NCBI GenBank assembly: GCA_038233815.1
Contig: JBBSVE010000004.1
Span: 1 to 45,353, forward strand
DNA: 45,353 nt
Source: JBBSVE01 sp038233815
GTDB lineage: Bacteria; Pseudomonadota; Alphaproteobacteria; Rhodobacterales; Rhodobacteraceae
Direction: 5' to 3'
Made by a program: the position numbers and the translations under genes. Below the pieces are notes generated by a model. The model was not told where the DNA came from, made no database searches, and was given only the letters and a program-made list of their open reading frames with translations. How positions within the stretch are numbered: position 1 is the first letter of the stretch; the number at the start of each line of letters is the position of its first letter. This document shows positions 1-7,977 of the stretch, in pieces.

Positions 1-2967
1 CACCCGACCCGTGGGCACGAGGACCGGTGCCAGATGCGGCGCTGCGGCGAGATCCCGTTCCGCCAGCCTTCGCCTCCCGATCCAGCGCAGGGGTTGCCAG
101 CCGTCGTCCGCGGTCTGCAGGCGGTCGCCCACGCGAAGCCGCTCCACCGGCACAGGGCCGCGCGCGGTCAGGATGCGGGTGCCCGGCGTGAAGCAGGGAA
201 TGCCCATCCGCGCCATATCCTGTTTGTTCCAGACCTGAAGCGGCGTGACGCCCGACAGATGCATTGTCTCGCCTTGGGGAAAGGTCAGGACCGCATTGCC
301 GAAACCATCGTCGGAGATGGCGATGGCGCGCCATGTCACCGGCGTCCCGTCCGGGTTGCGCATGCCCGACACGTCGAGCCGGTCGATGGTATGCCCGTCC
401 ACCAGCCGCATGTCGAAATCAGTCACGGTATCGTTGCCGCCGGCGCCCGACATCACGAACCGGTCCGCCCCCGCCCCCCCGGTCAGCGTATCGTCGCCGG
501 ACCCGCCGCTCAGTGTGTCGTCGCCGTCGCCCCCGTCGAGGATGTCGCCGTCGGCCCCGCCGTGGAGCGCATCGTCGCCGGTGCCGCCCAGAAGCGTGTC
601 CTGCCCGTCCCCGCCGTAAAGGATGTCGGCACCTGCGTCGCCCGACAGCAGATCATCACCCTCCTCGCCCCCGATCGTGTCGTTGTCCGCGCCGCCGTAG
701 GCCACGTCGTCGCCGGTCCCGAGCCACATCCAGTCGTTTCCGGCCCCGCCATAGAACGTATCCTCGCCGGAGCCGTTGTCGGCCCCCGGCGCGTCGTCCA
801 TCACGTCGTTGCCGTCGCCCCCGAACAGGAGGTCGGAACCGTCGTTCCCGGTCAGGACATCGTTGCCCGCCCCACCGAAGAGCGTGTCGTCGCCGGCCCC
901 GCCAAAGATCGTGTCATGGCCGTCCAGACCATCGACCATCTGCGCCGACCCGGAAGCCGAGGCATCGACACGGTCGCCGAAGGAGGTGCCGAAAATGCCC
1001 TCGATCTCCACGAAGTCTCCGTGCGACCCGGTGCCGTCGTAGCTGTAGGTGCCCGCCTCCGCCCCGGAGAACACAACGCTGACGCCCTGCGAGGTCGCCC
1101 AGTTCGAAAACCAGATCGCGTCGCCGTCGATCCCGCCCTCGCCGCCCTCGACGTGAGTATAGTCATGGTCGTCGGTGATCCCGAAGCGGTCCTGCCCATC
1201 GCCGCCATAAAGCGAATCGCTCCCCGAGCCGCCCGACAGCGTATCGTCGCCGGTGTCGCCGTAGAGCCGGTCGTCGCCGTCGCCGCCGATGATGAAATCG
1301 TCGCCCGCCCCGCCATAGACGGTGTCGTTGCCCGATTCGTCCCCGCTCCAGCTTCCAAATTTGTCGTTGCCGTCGCCAAGCGCGACCCGGTCGTCCCCGG
1401 CGCCGCCATAGACGGCGTCGTCTCCCGTCCCGGCGTCGATGCTGTCGTTGCCCTCGCCGCCGGCGATCGTATCGTTTCCGCTGCCGCCGAATATGGTGTC
1501 GTTGCCCTCGCCGCCGTAGATAAGGTCGTGGCCCAGCATCCCGTCGATGACATCGTGACCGTCCCCGCCGGACAGGGTGTCGTCGAACACTGCCTCCACC
1601 GTGAAGGCCTGCGGACCCGTCACCTCGAGGATCTGGATCGGGACGGTGCTTCCGGTCTCCGTGAGAAAGAAGGAGTGGCCGGTCGTGGGCTGGCCGCTGA
1701 CCGACTGGCCGGGCCCGAGGGTCGAATAGAAGACGGGATGACCGTGACCGTCGATCCAGTAGAGGTCGACCGGATGGGCGCTCGTGTTGACGAGCGAGCA
1801 GTCGACGACCTGCCCCCCCGGCCGCGCCGCACGCGATGCCACGTCGAAGGCGACGGCGTCGCCCCGAATCGTGTCGTCACCCGCCCCGCCGTCGATGGCA
1901 TCCTTGCCCGCTCCGCCGTCAAGCGCATCGTTCCCGGCCCCACCATAGAGGGTGTCCGCGCCCTGACCACCCTGAACCCGGTCATTGCCGTCCCCGCCGT
2001 AGAGGAGGTCGTTGCCCTCGTCGCCCGCGAGCGTGTCGTCGCCGCCGTCGCCCCAGAGCGTGTCGTTGCCGGTCCCGCCGTAAGCCAGATCGCTGCCGTC
2101 GCCGGTGTGGATCGCGTCGTTGCCCGCATCGCCCCAGATCCGGTCGCCGTTGGAATTGCCGCCATAGACCGTGTCGTTGCCGTCGCCTGCGTGGATCTCG
2201 TCCGCGGCCTCGTCGCCGCCGTGGATCTGGTCATTGCCGGTGCCGCCGAAGATGACATCGCTGCCCGCGCCGCCGATCAGCGTGTCGTCCCCGTCGCCGC
2301 CATAGATCCGGTCCGTGCCGGCGTTGCCTTCGATGTAGTCCGCGCCGGTGCCACCATAGACCGTGTCGTTGCCGTCATCGCCGAACAGGCGGTCGTTGTC
2401 GGTTCCGCCGGAGATCCAGTCGTCGCCCGCCCCGCCGCGCAGCGTGTCGGTGCCCGCGCCGCCCTCGATCTCGTCGTTGCCACTGTCGCCGTCGATGAAA
2501 TCGGCGCCATCCTCGCCGTAGAGTGCGTCATCGCCGTCGCCGCCATGGATGCTGTCGTTGTCGGCGCCGCCATAGACGGTGTCACTGCCCGCCCCGCCAT
2601 AGAGCAGGTCATTGCCCGCGCTTCCGCCGATCAGGTCGCTGCCGTTGCCGCCATAGACCGTGTCGTTCCCGGCGTCGCCACCCAAGGTGTCGTTGCCGTC
2701 CCCGCCATCCACGAAATCGTCGCCAGTGCCGCCATAGACGCTGTCGTTGCCAGCCCCGCCATAGAGCCGGTCGTTGCCCTCGTCGCCTCCGATGAAATCG
2801 TCGCCGCCATCGCCGTAGATCGTGTCGTTGCCGGTGCCGCCATAGACGGTATCGTTCCCGTCGCTCGCGCGGACGGAATCGTTCCCGTTCAACCCGTCGA
2901 TACGGTCGGCCCCCGAGCTGCCGGTGATCGTGTCGTTTTCGTTCGTTCCGCCCGAACCTGTCGCCAT
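1..2967 (-). CDS. RTX-repeat secreted protein with VHL-beta-like insert and C-terminal Hint domain (3' end off window)
   Basis: 989 codons are visible and the frame is open to the left edge, so the C-terminus is missing. The start is the ATG at 2967 (MATGSGGTNEND). Residues about 5-380 and 455-590 are near-continuous glycine/aspartate nonapeptides (GGxGxDxhx), the Ca2+-binding beta-roll of type I secreted RTX proteins; there is no N-terminal signal peptide. Residues about 385-455 interrupt the repeats with a segment resembling the pVHL beta domain (NTSAHPVDLYWIDG, FYSTLGPG, GHSFF). Residues about 590-690 form a non-repeat domain, followed by more repeats to about 850. A Hint (hedgehog/intein) module begins near residue 922 (IPCFTPGTRI, with Cys925 as the expected self-processing nucleophile). 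Secretion and autoprocessing are inferred from the families. The substrate or role is unknown; an extracellular or surface protein is likely. No T1SS genes are in the window. Confidence 0.88.
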   Translation of the reverse strand, partial: MATGSGGTNENDTITGSSGADRIDGLNGNDSVRASDGNDTVYGGTGNDTIYGDGGDDFIGGDEGNDRLYGGAGNDSVYGGTGDDFVDGGDGNDTLGGDAGNDTVYGGNGSDLIGGSAGNDLLYGGAGSDTVYGGADNDSIHGGDGDDALYGEDGADFIDGDSGNDEIEGGAGTDTLRGGAGDDWISGGTDNDRLFGDDGNDTVYGGTGADYIEGNAGTDRIYGGDGDDTLIGGAGSDVIFGGTGNDQIHGGDEAADEIHAGDGNDTVYGGNSNGDRIWGDAGNDAIHTGDGSDLAYGGTGNDTLWGDGGDDTLAGDEGNDLLYGGDGNDRVQGGQGADTLYGGAGNDALDGGAGKDAIDGGAGDDTIRGDAVAFDVASRAARPGGQVVDCSLVNTSAHPVDLYWIDGHGHPVFYSTLGPGQSVSGQPTTGHSFFLTETGSTVPIQILEVTGPQAFTVEAVFDDTLSGGDGHDVIDGMLGHDLIYGGEGNDTIFGGSGNDTIAGGEGNDSIDAGTGDDAVYGGAGDDRVALGDGNDKFGSWSGDESGNDTVYGGAGDDFIIGGDGDDRLYGDTGDDTLSGGSGSDSLYGGDGQDRFGITDDHDYTHVEGGEGGIDGDAIWFSNWATSQGVSVVFSGAEAGTYSYDGTGSHGDFVEIEGIFGTSFGDRVDASASGSAQMVDGLDGHDTIFGGAGDDTLFGGAGNDVLTGNDGSDLLFGGDGNDVMDDAPGADNGSGEDTFYGGAGNDWMWLGTGDDVAYGGADNDTIGGEEGDDLLSGDAGADILYGGDGQDTLLGGTGDDALHGGADGDILDGGDGDDTLSGGSGDDTLTGGAGADRFVMSGAGGNDTVTDFDMRLVDGHTIDRLDVSGMRNPDGTPVTWRAIAISDDGFGNAVLTFPQGETMHLSGVTPLQVWNKQDMARMGIPCFTPGTRILTARGPVPVERLRVGDRLQTADDGWQPLRWIGRRRLAERDLAAAPHLAPVLVPTGRV

Positions 2968-3109
2968 CGCCCCGCCCCTTCACCCTGCCGGGGGCACTCG
3001 CACCCGAAGGTCGCGGCTGCCCTGGGACCTGTATCGGTCCCGCAAAGCCAACAATGGCGGAAAAGCCTTAAACGCGGGTTACACGTCGCCTTGGACAGAC
3101 CAGCATGCG

Positions 3110-3136
3110 GCCCGGGGGGAGGCATAGCCCCCGGGC
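3110..3136 (-). terminator. Hairpin after fdsA, probable terminator
   Basis: A perfect 9-bp inverted repeat, gcccggggg (3110-3118) and cccccgggc (3128-3136), with a 9-nt loop, lies 10 bp past the fdsA stop. There is no U-tract, so Rho-independent function is uncertain. The rest of 2968-3145 is the presumed promoter region of the RTX gene; I see no clear consensus in it. Confidence 0.5.
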
Positions 3137-3145
3137 GCGCGTGGG

Positions 3146-5890
3146 TCAGGCCGCCTCGACCTGAACGGCGGAAAACTTGAACTCCGGGATCTTGCCGAAC
3201 GGGTCGATTGCGGGATTGGTCAGCAGGTTCGCCGCCGCCTCGACGAAGGCGAAGGGGAGAAAGACCATATCCTCGGCAACCGCCCGGTCGGCGCGCGCCA
3301 TGATCGTGATCTCGCCCCGCCGTGTCCTGAGCCGCACGCGACCGCCCGGTTCCACCCCGAGCCTGCGCAACGTCGCGGGGTGAAGCGAGCAGTTTGCCTC
3401 CGGCTCCACCGCGTCGAGTACCTTGGAGCGGCGCGTCATGGCCCCGGTATGCCAGTGTTCGAGCTGCCGCCCCGTGGTCAGGATCATCGGAAACTCGGTA
3501 TCGGGCACCTCGTCGGGGGCGATCACGCTGGCGGGGGTGAACTTCGCGCGGCCGTTGGGGCGCGGGAAGCCCTCGGCGAACACGATGGGCTGGCCCGGAT
3601 CGGTGGGCGACAGGCTCGGGTAGGTGATGGCGCCCTCGGCCTCGATCCGGTCCCATGTGATGTTGTCGAGCGAGCGCATGTTGAGCTTCATCTCGGCAAA
3701 AACCTCGCGCGGGTGGGTGTAGGTCCACCCAAGCCCGAGCCGGTTGGCCAGCTCCATCGTGATTTCCCAGTCCGCCCGCGCCTCGCCGGGCGGCGGCACC
3801 GCCGGGCGGCCCATCTGGACCTGCCGGTTGGTGTTGGTAACGGTGCCGGACTTCTCGTAGAACGCGGCGGCGGGCAGGATCACGTCGGCATAGTTCGCCG
3901 TCTCGGTGAGGAAGATGTCCTGCACCACCAGATGCTCCAGCTTCGCCAGCGCCTCACGCGCGTGGGTCAGGTCAGGGTCCGACATCGCCGGATTCTCGCC
4001 GGATATATACATCGACTTCACCGTGCCATGATGCACCGCGTCTAGGATCTCTGTCACCGTGAGACCCTTCTGCGCGCTGAAATCGCCCGATTTCCAGACC
4101 TCGGTGAAGGCCGACCGGACGCCATCATCCGTGACGGGTTGGTAATCCGGCAGGAACATCGGGATCAGCCCTGCATCCGACGCGCCCTGCACGTTGTTCT
4201 GCCCGCGCAAGGGATGAAGCCCCGCACCTGGACGCCCGACCTGGCCCGTCATCAGCGCGAGGCTGATGAGACAGCGCGAGTTGTCGGTGCCGTGGATATG
4301 CTGGCTGACCCCCATGCCCCAGAAGATCATCGCGGCCCTGGCCCCAGCGAAGGTCCGCGCCACGTCGCGCAGAACGTCCGCCTCGATGCCGCAGATGCCT
4401 GCCATCTTCTCGGGCGAGAAGTCGGCGAGATGCGCCTTCTCCGCCTCCCAGTTCTCGGTGTAGGCCTCGATATACTGCCGGTCGTAGAGCTTTTCCTCCA
4501 CGATCACATGCATGATCGCGTTCAGCATCGACACGTCCGAGCCGGGGCGGAACTGCAACATGTGCGACGCGAACCGCTTCATGCCCTGACCGCGCGGGTC
4601 CATGACGATGAGCTTGCCGCCGCGCTTGGTGAACTGCTTGAAGAAGGTCGCGGCGACCGGATGGTTCTCGATCGGGTTGGCGCCGATGATGATCGCCACG
4701 TCGGCATTCTCGATCTCGTTGAAGGTCGCGGTGACCGCCGCGGAACCCACATTCTCCATCAGCGCCGCAACCGACGAGGCATGGCAAAGCCGCGTGCAAT
4801 GGTCGACGTTGTTGTGCCGGAAGGCCTGCCGGATCAGTTTCTGGAAGAGATAAGCCTCCTCGTTGGAACATTTGGCCGACCCGAAGCCCGCGACCGCCTC
4901 GCCGCCATGCGCCTCCGCCAGCGTCGCCATGCCACCGGCGGCGGCATCCAGCGCCTCGTCCCATGTGGCCTCACGGAAATGGGTGGAGAGGTTGCCGGGA
5001 TCGACGTTGAGGCCCTTGGGCATCCCCGGTTTGCGGATCATCGGCTTGGTCAGCCGGTGCGGGTGATGGATGTAGTCGAACCCGAACCGCCCCTTGACGC
5101 AGAGCCGCCCCTCGTTGGCCGGGCCATCGATGCCCTCGACATACTTCACGCGGCCGTCCTTGACCTTGAGCGAGACCTGACAGCCCACGCCGCAGAACGG
5201 GCAGACCGAGGGCACCGCTTCGTCGAAATCGGCGCTGTCGCCATGCTGCGCGTCGTCCAGGACCGTCGCGGGCATCAGCGCACCCGTGGGGCAGGCCTGC
5301 ACACATTCGCCGCAGGCCACGCAGGTCGAGGCGCCCATCGGATCGTCCAGATCGAAGACCGGGTAGGCGTCATGCCCGCGCCCCGCCATGCCGATCACGT
5401 CGTTGACCTGAACCTCGCGGCAGGCACGGACGCAGAGCCCACAGGAGATGCAGGCGTCCAGATTGACCCGCATCGCGATGTGGCTGTCGTCCAGCAGCGG
5501 GATCCGGTCCCGCGCCACCCGCGGCAGGCGTCCGGCCTCCGCCCCGGTCTGGGCCATCGCATCGGCCATCCGGGAGGAGACGTCATGCGCCACCTCCGGC
5601 TGATCGGTGGCCAACATCTCCACCACCATCTTGCGCGCGGCCACGGCGCGGGCGGAGGCAGTGTGCACCACCATGCCTTCGCCCGGCTCCCGCGTGCAGG
5701 AGGATGTGAGCACCCGCTCGCCCTCGACCTCCACCACGCAAGCGCGGCAGTTGCCGTCGGGGCGGTAGCCCGGTGCGGGCTTGTGGCAGAGGTGCGGGAT
5801 GATCAGCCCGCGCCCATGCGCCACTTCCCAGATCGTCTGGCCCGCATCGGCCGTGACCTGGGCGCCGTCGAGCGTGAATGTGACCGACAT
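3146..5890 (-). CDS. fdsA: NAD-dependent formate dehydrogenase, molybdenum catalytic subunit FdsA
   Basis: 914 aa. Catalyses formate + NAD+ -> CO2 + NADH in the cytoplasm together with the FdsGB fusion encoded just upstream. An N-terminal plant-type 2Fe-2S domain has Cys35, 48, 51 and 65. Two 4Fe-4S motifs follow (Cys147/150/153/157 and Cys190/193/196/200). The molybdopterin oxidoreductase domain starts with a 4Fe-4S site (Cys230/233/237/264) and has Cys369 in TRLCHASS as the expected Mo ligand, so this is a Cys enzyme rather than a selenocysteine one. The bis-MGD-binding domain is C-terminal. The ATG at 5890 overlaps the upstream stop (TGATG) behind a GGAGGAA ribosome site; longer upstream starts would run through fdsGB. 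No fdsD-like gene follows, and a hairpin comes directly after the stop. Confidence 0.95.
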   Translation of the reverse strand: MSVTFTLDGAQVTADAGQTIWEVAHGRGLIIPHLCHKPAPGYRPDGNCRACVVEVEGERVLTSSCTREPGEGMVVHTASARAVAARKMVVEMLATDQPEVAHDVSSRMADAMAQTGAEAGRLPRVARDRIPLLDDSHIAMRVNLDACISCGLCVRACREVQVNDVIGMAGRGHDAYPVFDLDDPMGASTCVACGECVQACPTGALMPATVLDDAQHGDSADFDEAVPSVCPFCGVGCQVSLKVKDGRVKYVEGIDGPANEGRLCVKGRFGFDYIHHPHRLTKPMIRKPGMPKGLNVDPGNLSTHFREATWDEALDAAAGGMATLAEAHGGEAVAGFGSAKCSNEEAYLFQKLIRQAFRHNNVDHCTRLCHASSVAALMENVGSAAVTATFNEIENADVAIIIGANPIENHPVAATFFKQFTKRGGKLIVMDPRGQGMKRFASHMLQFRPGSDVSMLNAIMHVIVEEKLYDRQYIEAYTENWEAEKAHLADFSPEKMAGICGIEADVLRDVARTFAGARAAMIFWGMGVSQHIHGTDNSRCLISLALMTGQVGRPGAGLHPLRGQNNVQGASDAGLIPMFLPDYQPVTDDGVRSAFTEVWKSGDFSAQKGLTVTEILDAVHHGTVKSMYISGENPAMSDPDLTHAREALAKLEHLVVQDIFLTETANYADVILPAAAFYEKSGTVTNTNRQVQMGRPAVPPPGEARADWEITMELANRLGLGWTYTHPREVFAEMKLNMRSLDNITWDRIEAEGAITYPSLSPTDPGQPIVFAEGFPRPNGRAKFTPASVIAPDEVPDTEFPMILTTGRQLEHWHTGAMTRRSKVLDAVEPEANCSLHPATLRRLGVEPGGRVRLRTRRGEITIMARADRAVAEDMVFLPFAFVEAAANLLTNPAIDPFGKIPEFKFSAVQVEAA

Positions 5891-7575
5891 CAGATTTCCT
5901 CCGCGAAATGCGTCATGACCATGCGGATCGGATTGGGCGCCGCCTGCCCGAGCCCGCAGATGGAGGCGTCGGCCATGACCTGCGCCACCTCCTCCAGGAG
6001 GCCCGTGTCCCAGCGGTCCGCCTGCATCAGCTTCACCGCCTTTTCGCAGCCCACGCGGCAGGGGGTGCATTGCCCGCAGGACTCGCTTTCGAAGAACCGC
6101 AGCATGTTGAGTGCGGCATCGCGGGCGGAATCCTTGTCCGACAGCACCACGACCGCCGCCGACCCGATGAAGGTGCCGTAGGGCTGGAGCGTGTCGAAAT
6201 CCATCGGCACATCACTGATGCTGGCTGGCAGCAGCCCCGCCGACGGCCCGCCCGGCTGATAGGCCTTGAAGACATGCCCCGCAGCCATCCCGCCGGCCGC
6301 CGCGATCAGGTCCGTGATCGTCGACCCGGCGGGCAGCAGATAGACCCCCGGCGCCGCCACCCGGCCCGAGATGGAATAGGATCGCAAACCCTTGCGGCCG
6401 TTCTTTTCCACCCCCGACAGAACCTCCGGCCCTTCGCGCAGGACGCGGGTGATCCAGAGCAGCGTCTCGATGTTGTGGACCAACGTGGGTCGGTCGAAGA
6501 CGCCCATCTGTGCCACGTAAGGCGGGCGCAGGCGGGGGATACCGCGCTTGCCCTCGATGCTTTCGATCATCGCGGATTCCTCGCCGCAGATGTAGGCCCC
6601 GGCACCCCGGCGCAGGTCGATGAAGCCCGCGGGCACGATCCCCACCGCCTCCAGCGCCGCGATCTCCTCGGCGAGGATATGCAGCACCGCCGGATATTCG
6701 TCGCGCATGTAGAGATAGACACGCTCCGCCTCCACCGCCCAGGCGGCGATCAGCATGCCCTCCAGCACCAGATGCGGCGTGCGCTCCAGATACCAGCGGT
6801 CCTTGAAGGTGCCGGGCTCGCCCTCGTCGCCATTCACGGCCATCAGCCGCGGGCCGGGGTTGGCGCGCACGAAGCCCCATTTGCGGCCTGCCGGGAACCC
6901 GGCCCCGCCGAGGCCGCGCAGGCCCGAGGCGGCGACAGCACTCTGCACCGCTTCCCAGTCGCCGCCTTTCCTGAGGTCCGCGAGCTTGGCGTAGCCACCC
7001 TTGGCGCGGTACGCCTCCAGCCCTTCGTAGTCCGGGATCTCCGGGTGGACATCGCCCGAGGCCACGGCTTCGCCCACGGTCGAAACGGTGGCGTGATCGA
7101 CGAAGCGGTGCCCCACTTCGGCCACCGGCGCCGTGTCGCACCGCCCCATGCAGGGCGCGCGCAGCACGCGCACCTCCGCCGGATCGTGCCCGGCTTTCAG
7201 CGCCGAGAGCAGCGCCTGCGCGCCCGCCAGTTCGCAGGCGAGCGAATCGCAGACCCGGATCGTCAGGGCAGGCGGGGTGGGCTCATCCTCCTTCACCGGG
7301 TCGAAATGGTCGTAGAAGGTCGCGACCTCCCAGACCTCGGCCATGCTGATCCGCATCTCCTCCGCCAGCGCACGCATGTGGGCGGCGGAGAGGTGGCCGT
7401 AGCGGTCCTGCACCAGATGCAGATGCTCGATCAGCAGGTCGCGCCGACGCGGCCGGTCGGCCAGCAGCGCGCGAACCTCGGCCAGTGCCGCGTCCTCGAC
7501 CTGCCGCCCCTTGGGCGTGCGCCGCCCCTTGCCCTTGCCGGATTTCCAGACACCCTGCCGATCGTCCAATGCCAT
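5890..7575 (-). CDS. fdsB: NAD-dependent formate dehydrogenase, fused FdsG-FdsB diaphorase subunit
   Basis: 561 aa. Residues about 30-160 are a NuoE/FdsG-type domain: a helical bundle (YGHLSAAHMRALAEEM) plus a thioredoxin-like 2Fe-2S site with Cys109, 114, 142 and 146. The rest is NuoF/FdsB-like: glycine-rich FMN/NADH-binding segments (GLGGAGFPAGRKWGF, NGDEGEPGTFKDR), a SLBB-like region, and a C-terminal 4Fe-4S site with Cys500/503/506 (SCGQCTPC) and Cys540. It passes electrons from FdsA to NAD+. In Rhodobacter-type operons FdsG and FdsB are separate; here, as in HoxF-type proteins, they are one chain. I chose the ATG at 7575 because AAGAGGA lies 8-9 nt upstream; an in-frame ATG at 7593 has a weaker site. 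It is the first gene of the operon, divergent from tusA. Confidence 0.92.
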   Translation of the reverse strand: MALDDRQGVWKSGKGKGRRTPKGRQVEDAALAEVRALLADRPRRRDLLIEHLHLVQDRYGHLSAAHMRALAEEMRISMAEVWEVATFYDHFDPVKEDEPTPPALTIRVCDSLACELAGAQALLSALKAGHDPAEVRVLRAPCMGRCDTAPVAEVGHRFVDHATVSTVGEAVASGDVHPEIPDYEGLEAYRAKGGYAKLADLRKGGDWEAVQSAVAASGLRGLGGAGFPAGRKWGFVRANPGPRLMAVNGDEGEPGTFKDRWYLERTPHLVLEGMLIAAWAVEAERVYLYMRDEYPAVLHILAEEIAALEAVGIVPAGFIDLRRGAGAYICGEESAMIESIEGKRGIPRLRPPYVAQMGVFDRPTLVHNIETLLWITRVLREGPEVLSGVEKNGRKGLRSYSISGRVAAPGVYLLPAGSTITDLIAAAGGMAAGHVFKAYQPGGPSAGLLPASISDVPMDFDTLQPYGTFIGSAAVVVLSDKDSARDAALNMLRFFESESCGQCTPCRVGCEKAVKLMQADRWDTGLLEEVAQVMADASICGLGQAAPNPIRMVMTHFAEEI

Positions 7576-7721
7576 CGCGATAGTCCTCTTCATTCTCTCG
7601 CAGAGCCTATCGCCCCGGCGCCCCGCCGTCGAGGCATGACGGGGGGCAATACTGTCTCAGCCTTCCATGCCGCGCCGCAGCCGTATGGACAGGCCCCGCC
7701 GCTTCCCCTATCGAAAGCGTC

Positions 7722-7964
7722 ATGGAGAGCGCGCCGAACGGCTGGGACGAGGAACTGGACGCCTCCGGGCTGCTGTGTCCGCTGCCGGTTCTCAAGGCCC
7801 GCAAGCGGTTGCGGGCAATGGCTCCGGGTGCGGTCCTGCGCGTGATCGCGACCGATCCGGCCGCCGTGGTGGACGTGCCGCATTTCTGCCGGGAAAGCGG
7901 ACATGTGCTGATCGGGTCCGAGCTCGACGACGACCCGCAGATCTACCTCATCCGCCGGACCTGA
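7722..7964 (+). CDS. tusA: TusA-family sulfur carrier protein
   Basis: 80 aa, the usual length for this family. The signature GLLCPLPVLKARKRL holds the Cys-Pro-x-Pro site that carries a persulfide, followed by the short beta-alpha-beta fold with a second Cys in HFCRESGH. It sits between fdsGB (divergent) and the moeA fusion (convergent, 13 bp between stops). That placement suggests sulfur relay for molybdenum-cofactor maturation of the formate dehydrogenase, where FdhD sulfurates the cofactor; TusA has a known role in molybdoenzyme maturation in E. coli. The specific partnership here is inferred. The ribosome site is weak (GAAAGCG), but the start at MESAPNGW fits the domain boundary. The upstream gap 7576-7721 shows no motif I recognise. 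Confidence 0.85.
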   Translation: MESAPNGWDEELDASGLLCPLPVLKARKRLRAMAPGAVLRVIATDPAAVVDVPHFCRESGHVLIGSELDDDPQIYLIRRT

Positions 7965-7977
7965 CCGGCGGCGCGGA

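Noticed and set aside
300..2960. Tandem DNA repeats that could suggest a CRISPR array or satellite
   Set aside because: The periodicity is 27 bp coding for RTX nonapeptides; there are no constant repeats with unique spacers.
34..3180. A 1048-codon plus-strand open frame opposite the RTX gene
   Set aside because: Its Val/Ala/Pro-rich repeats are the antisense of RTX nonapeptide codons; the minus strand has the real repeats, VHL-like and Hint signatures.
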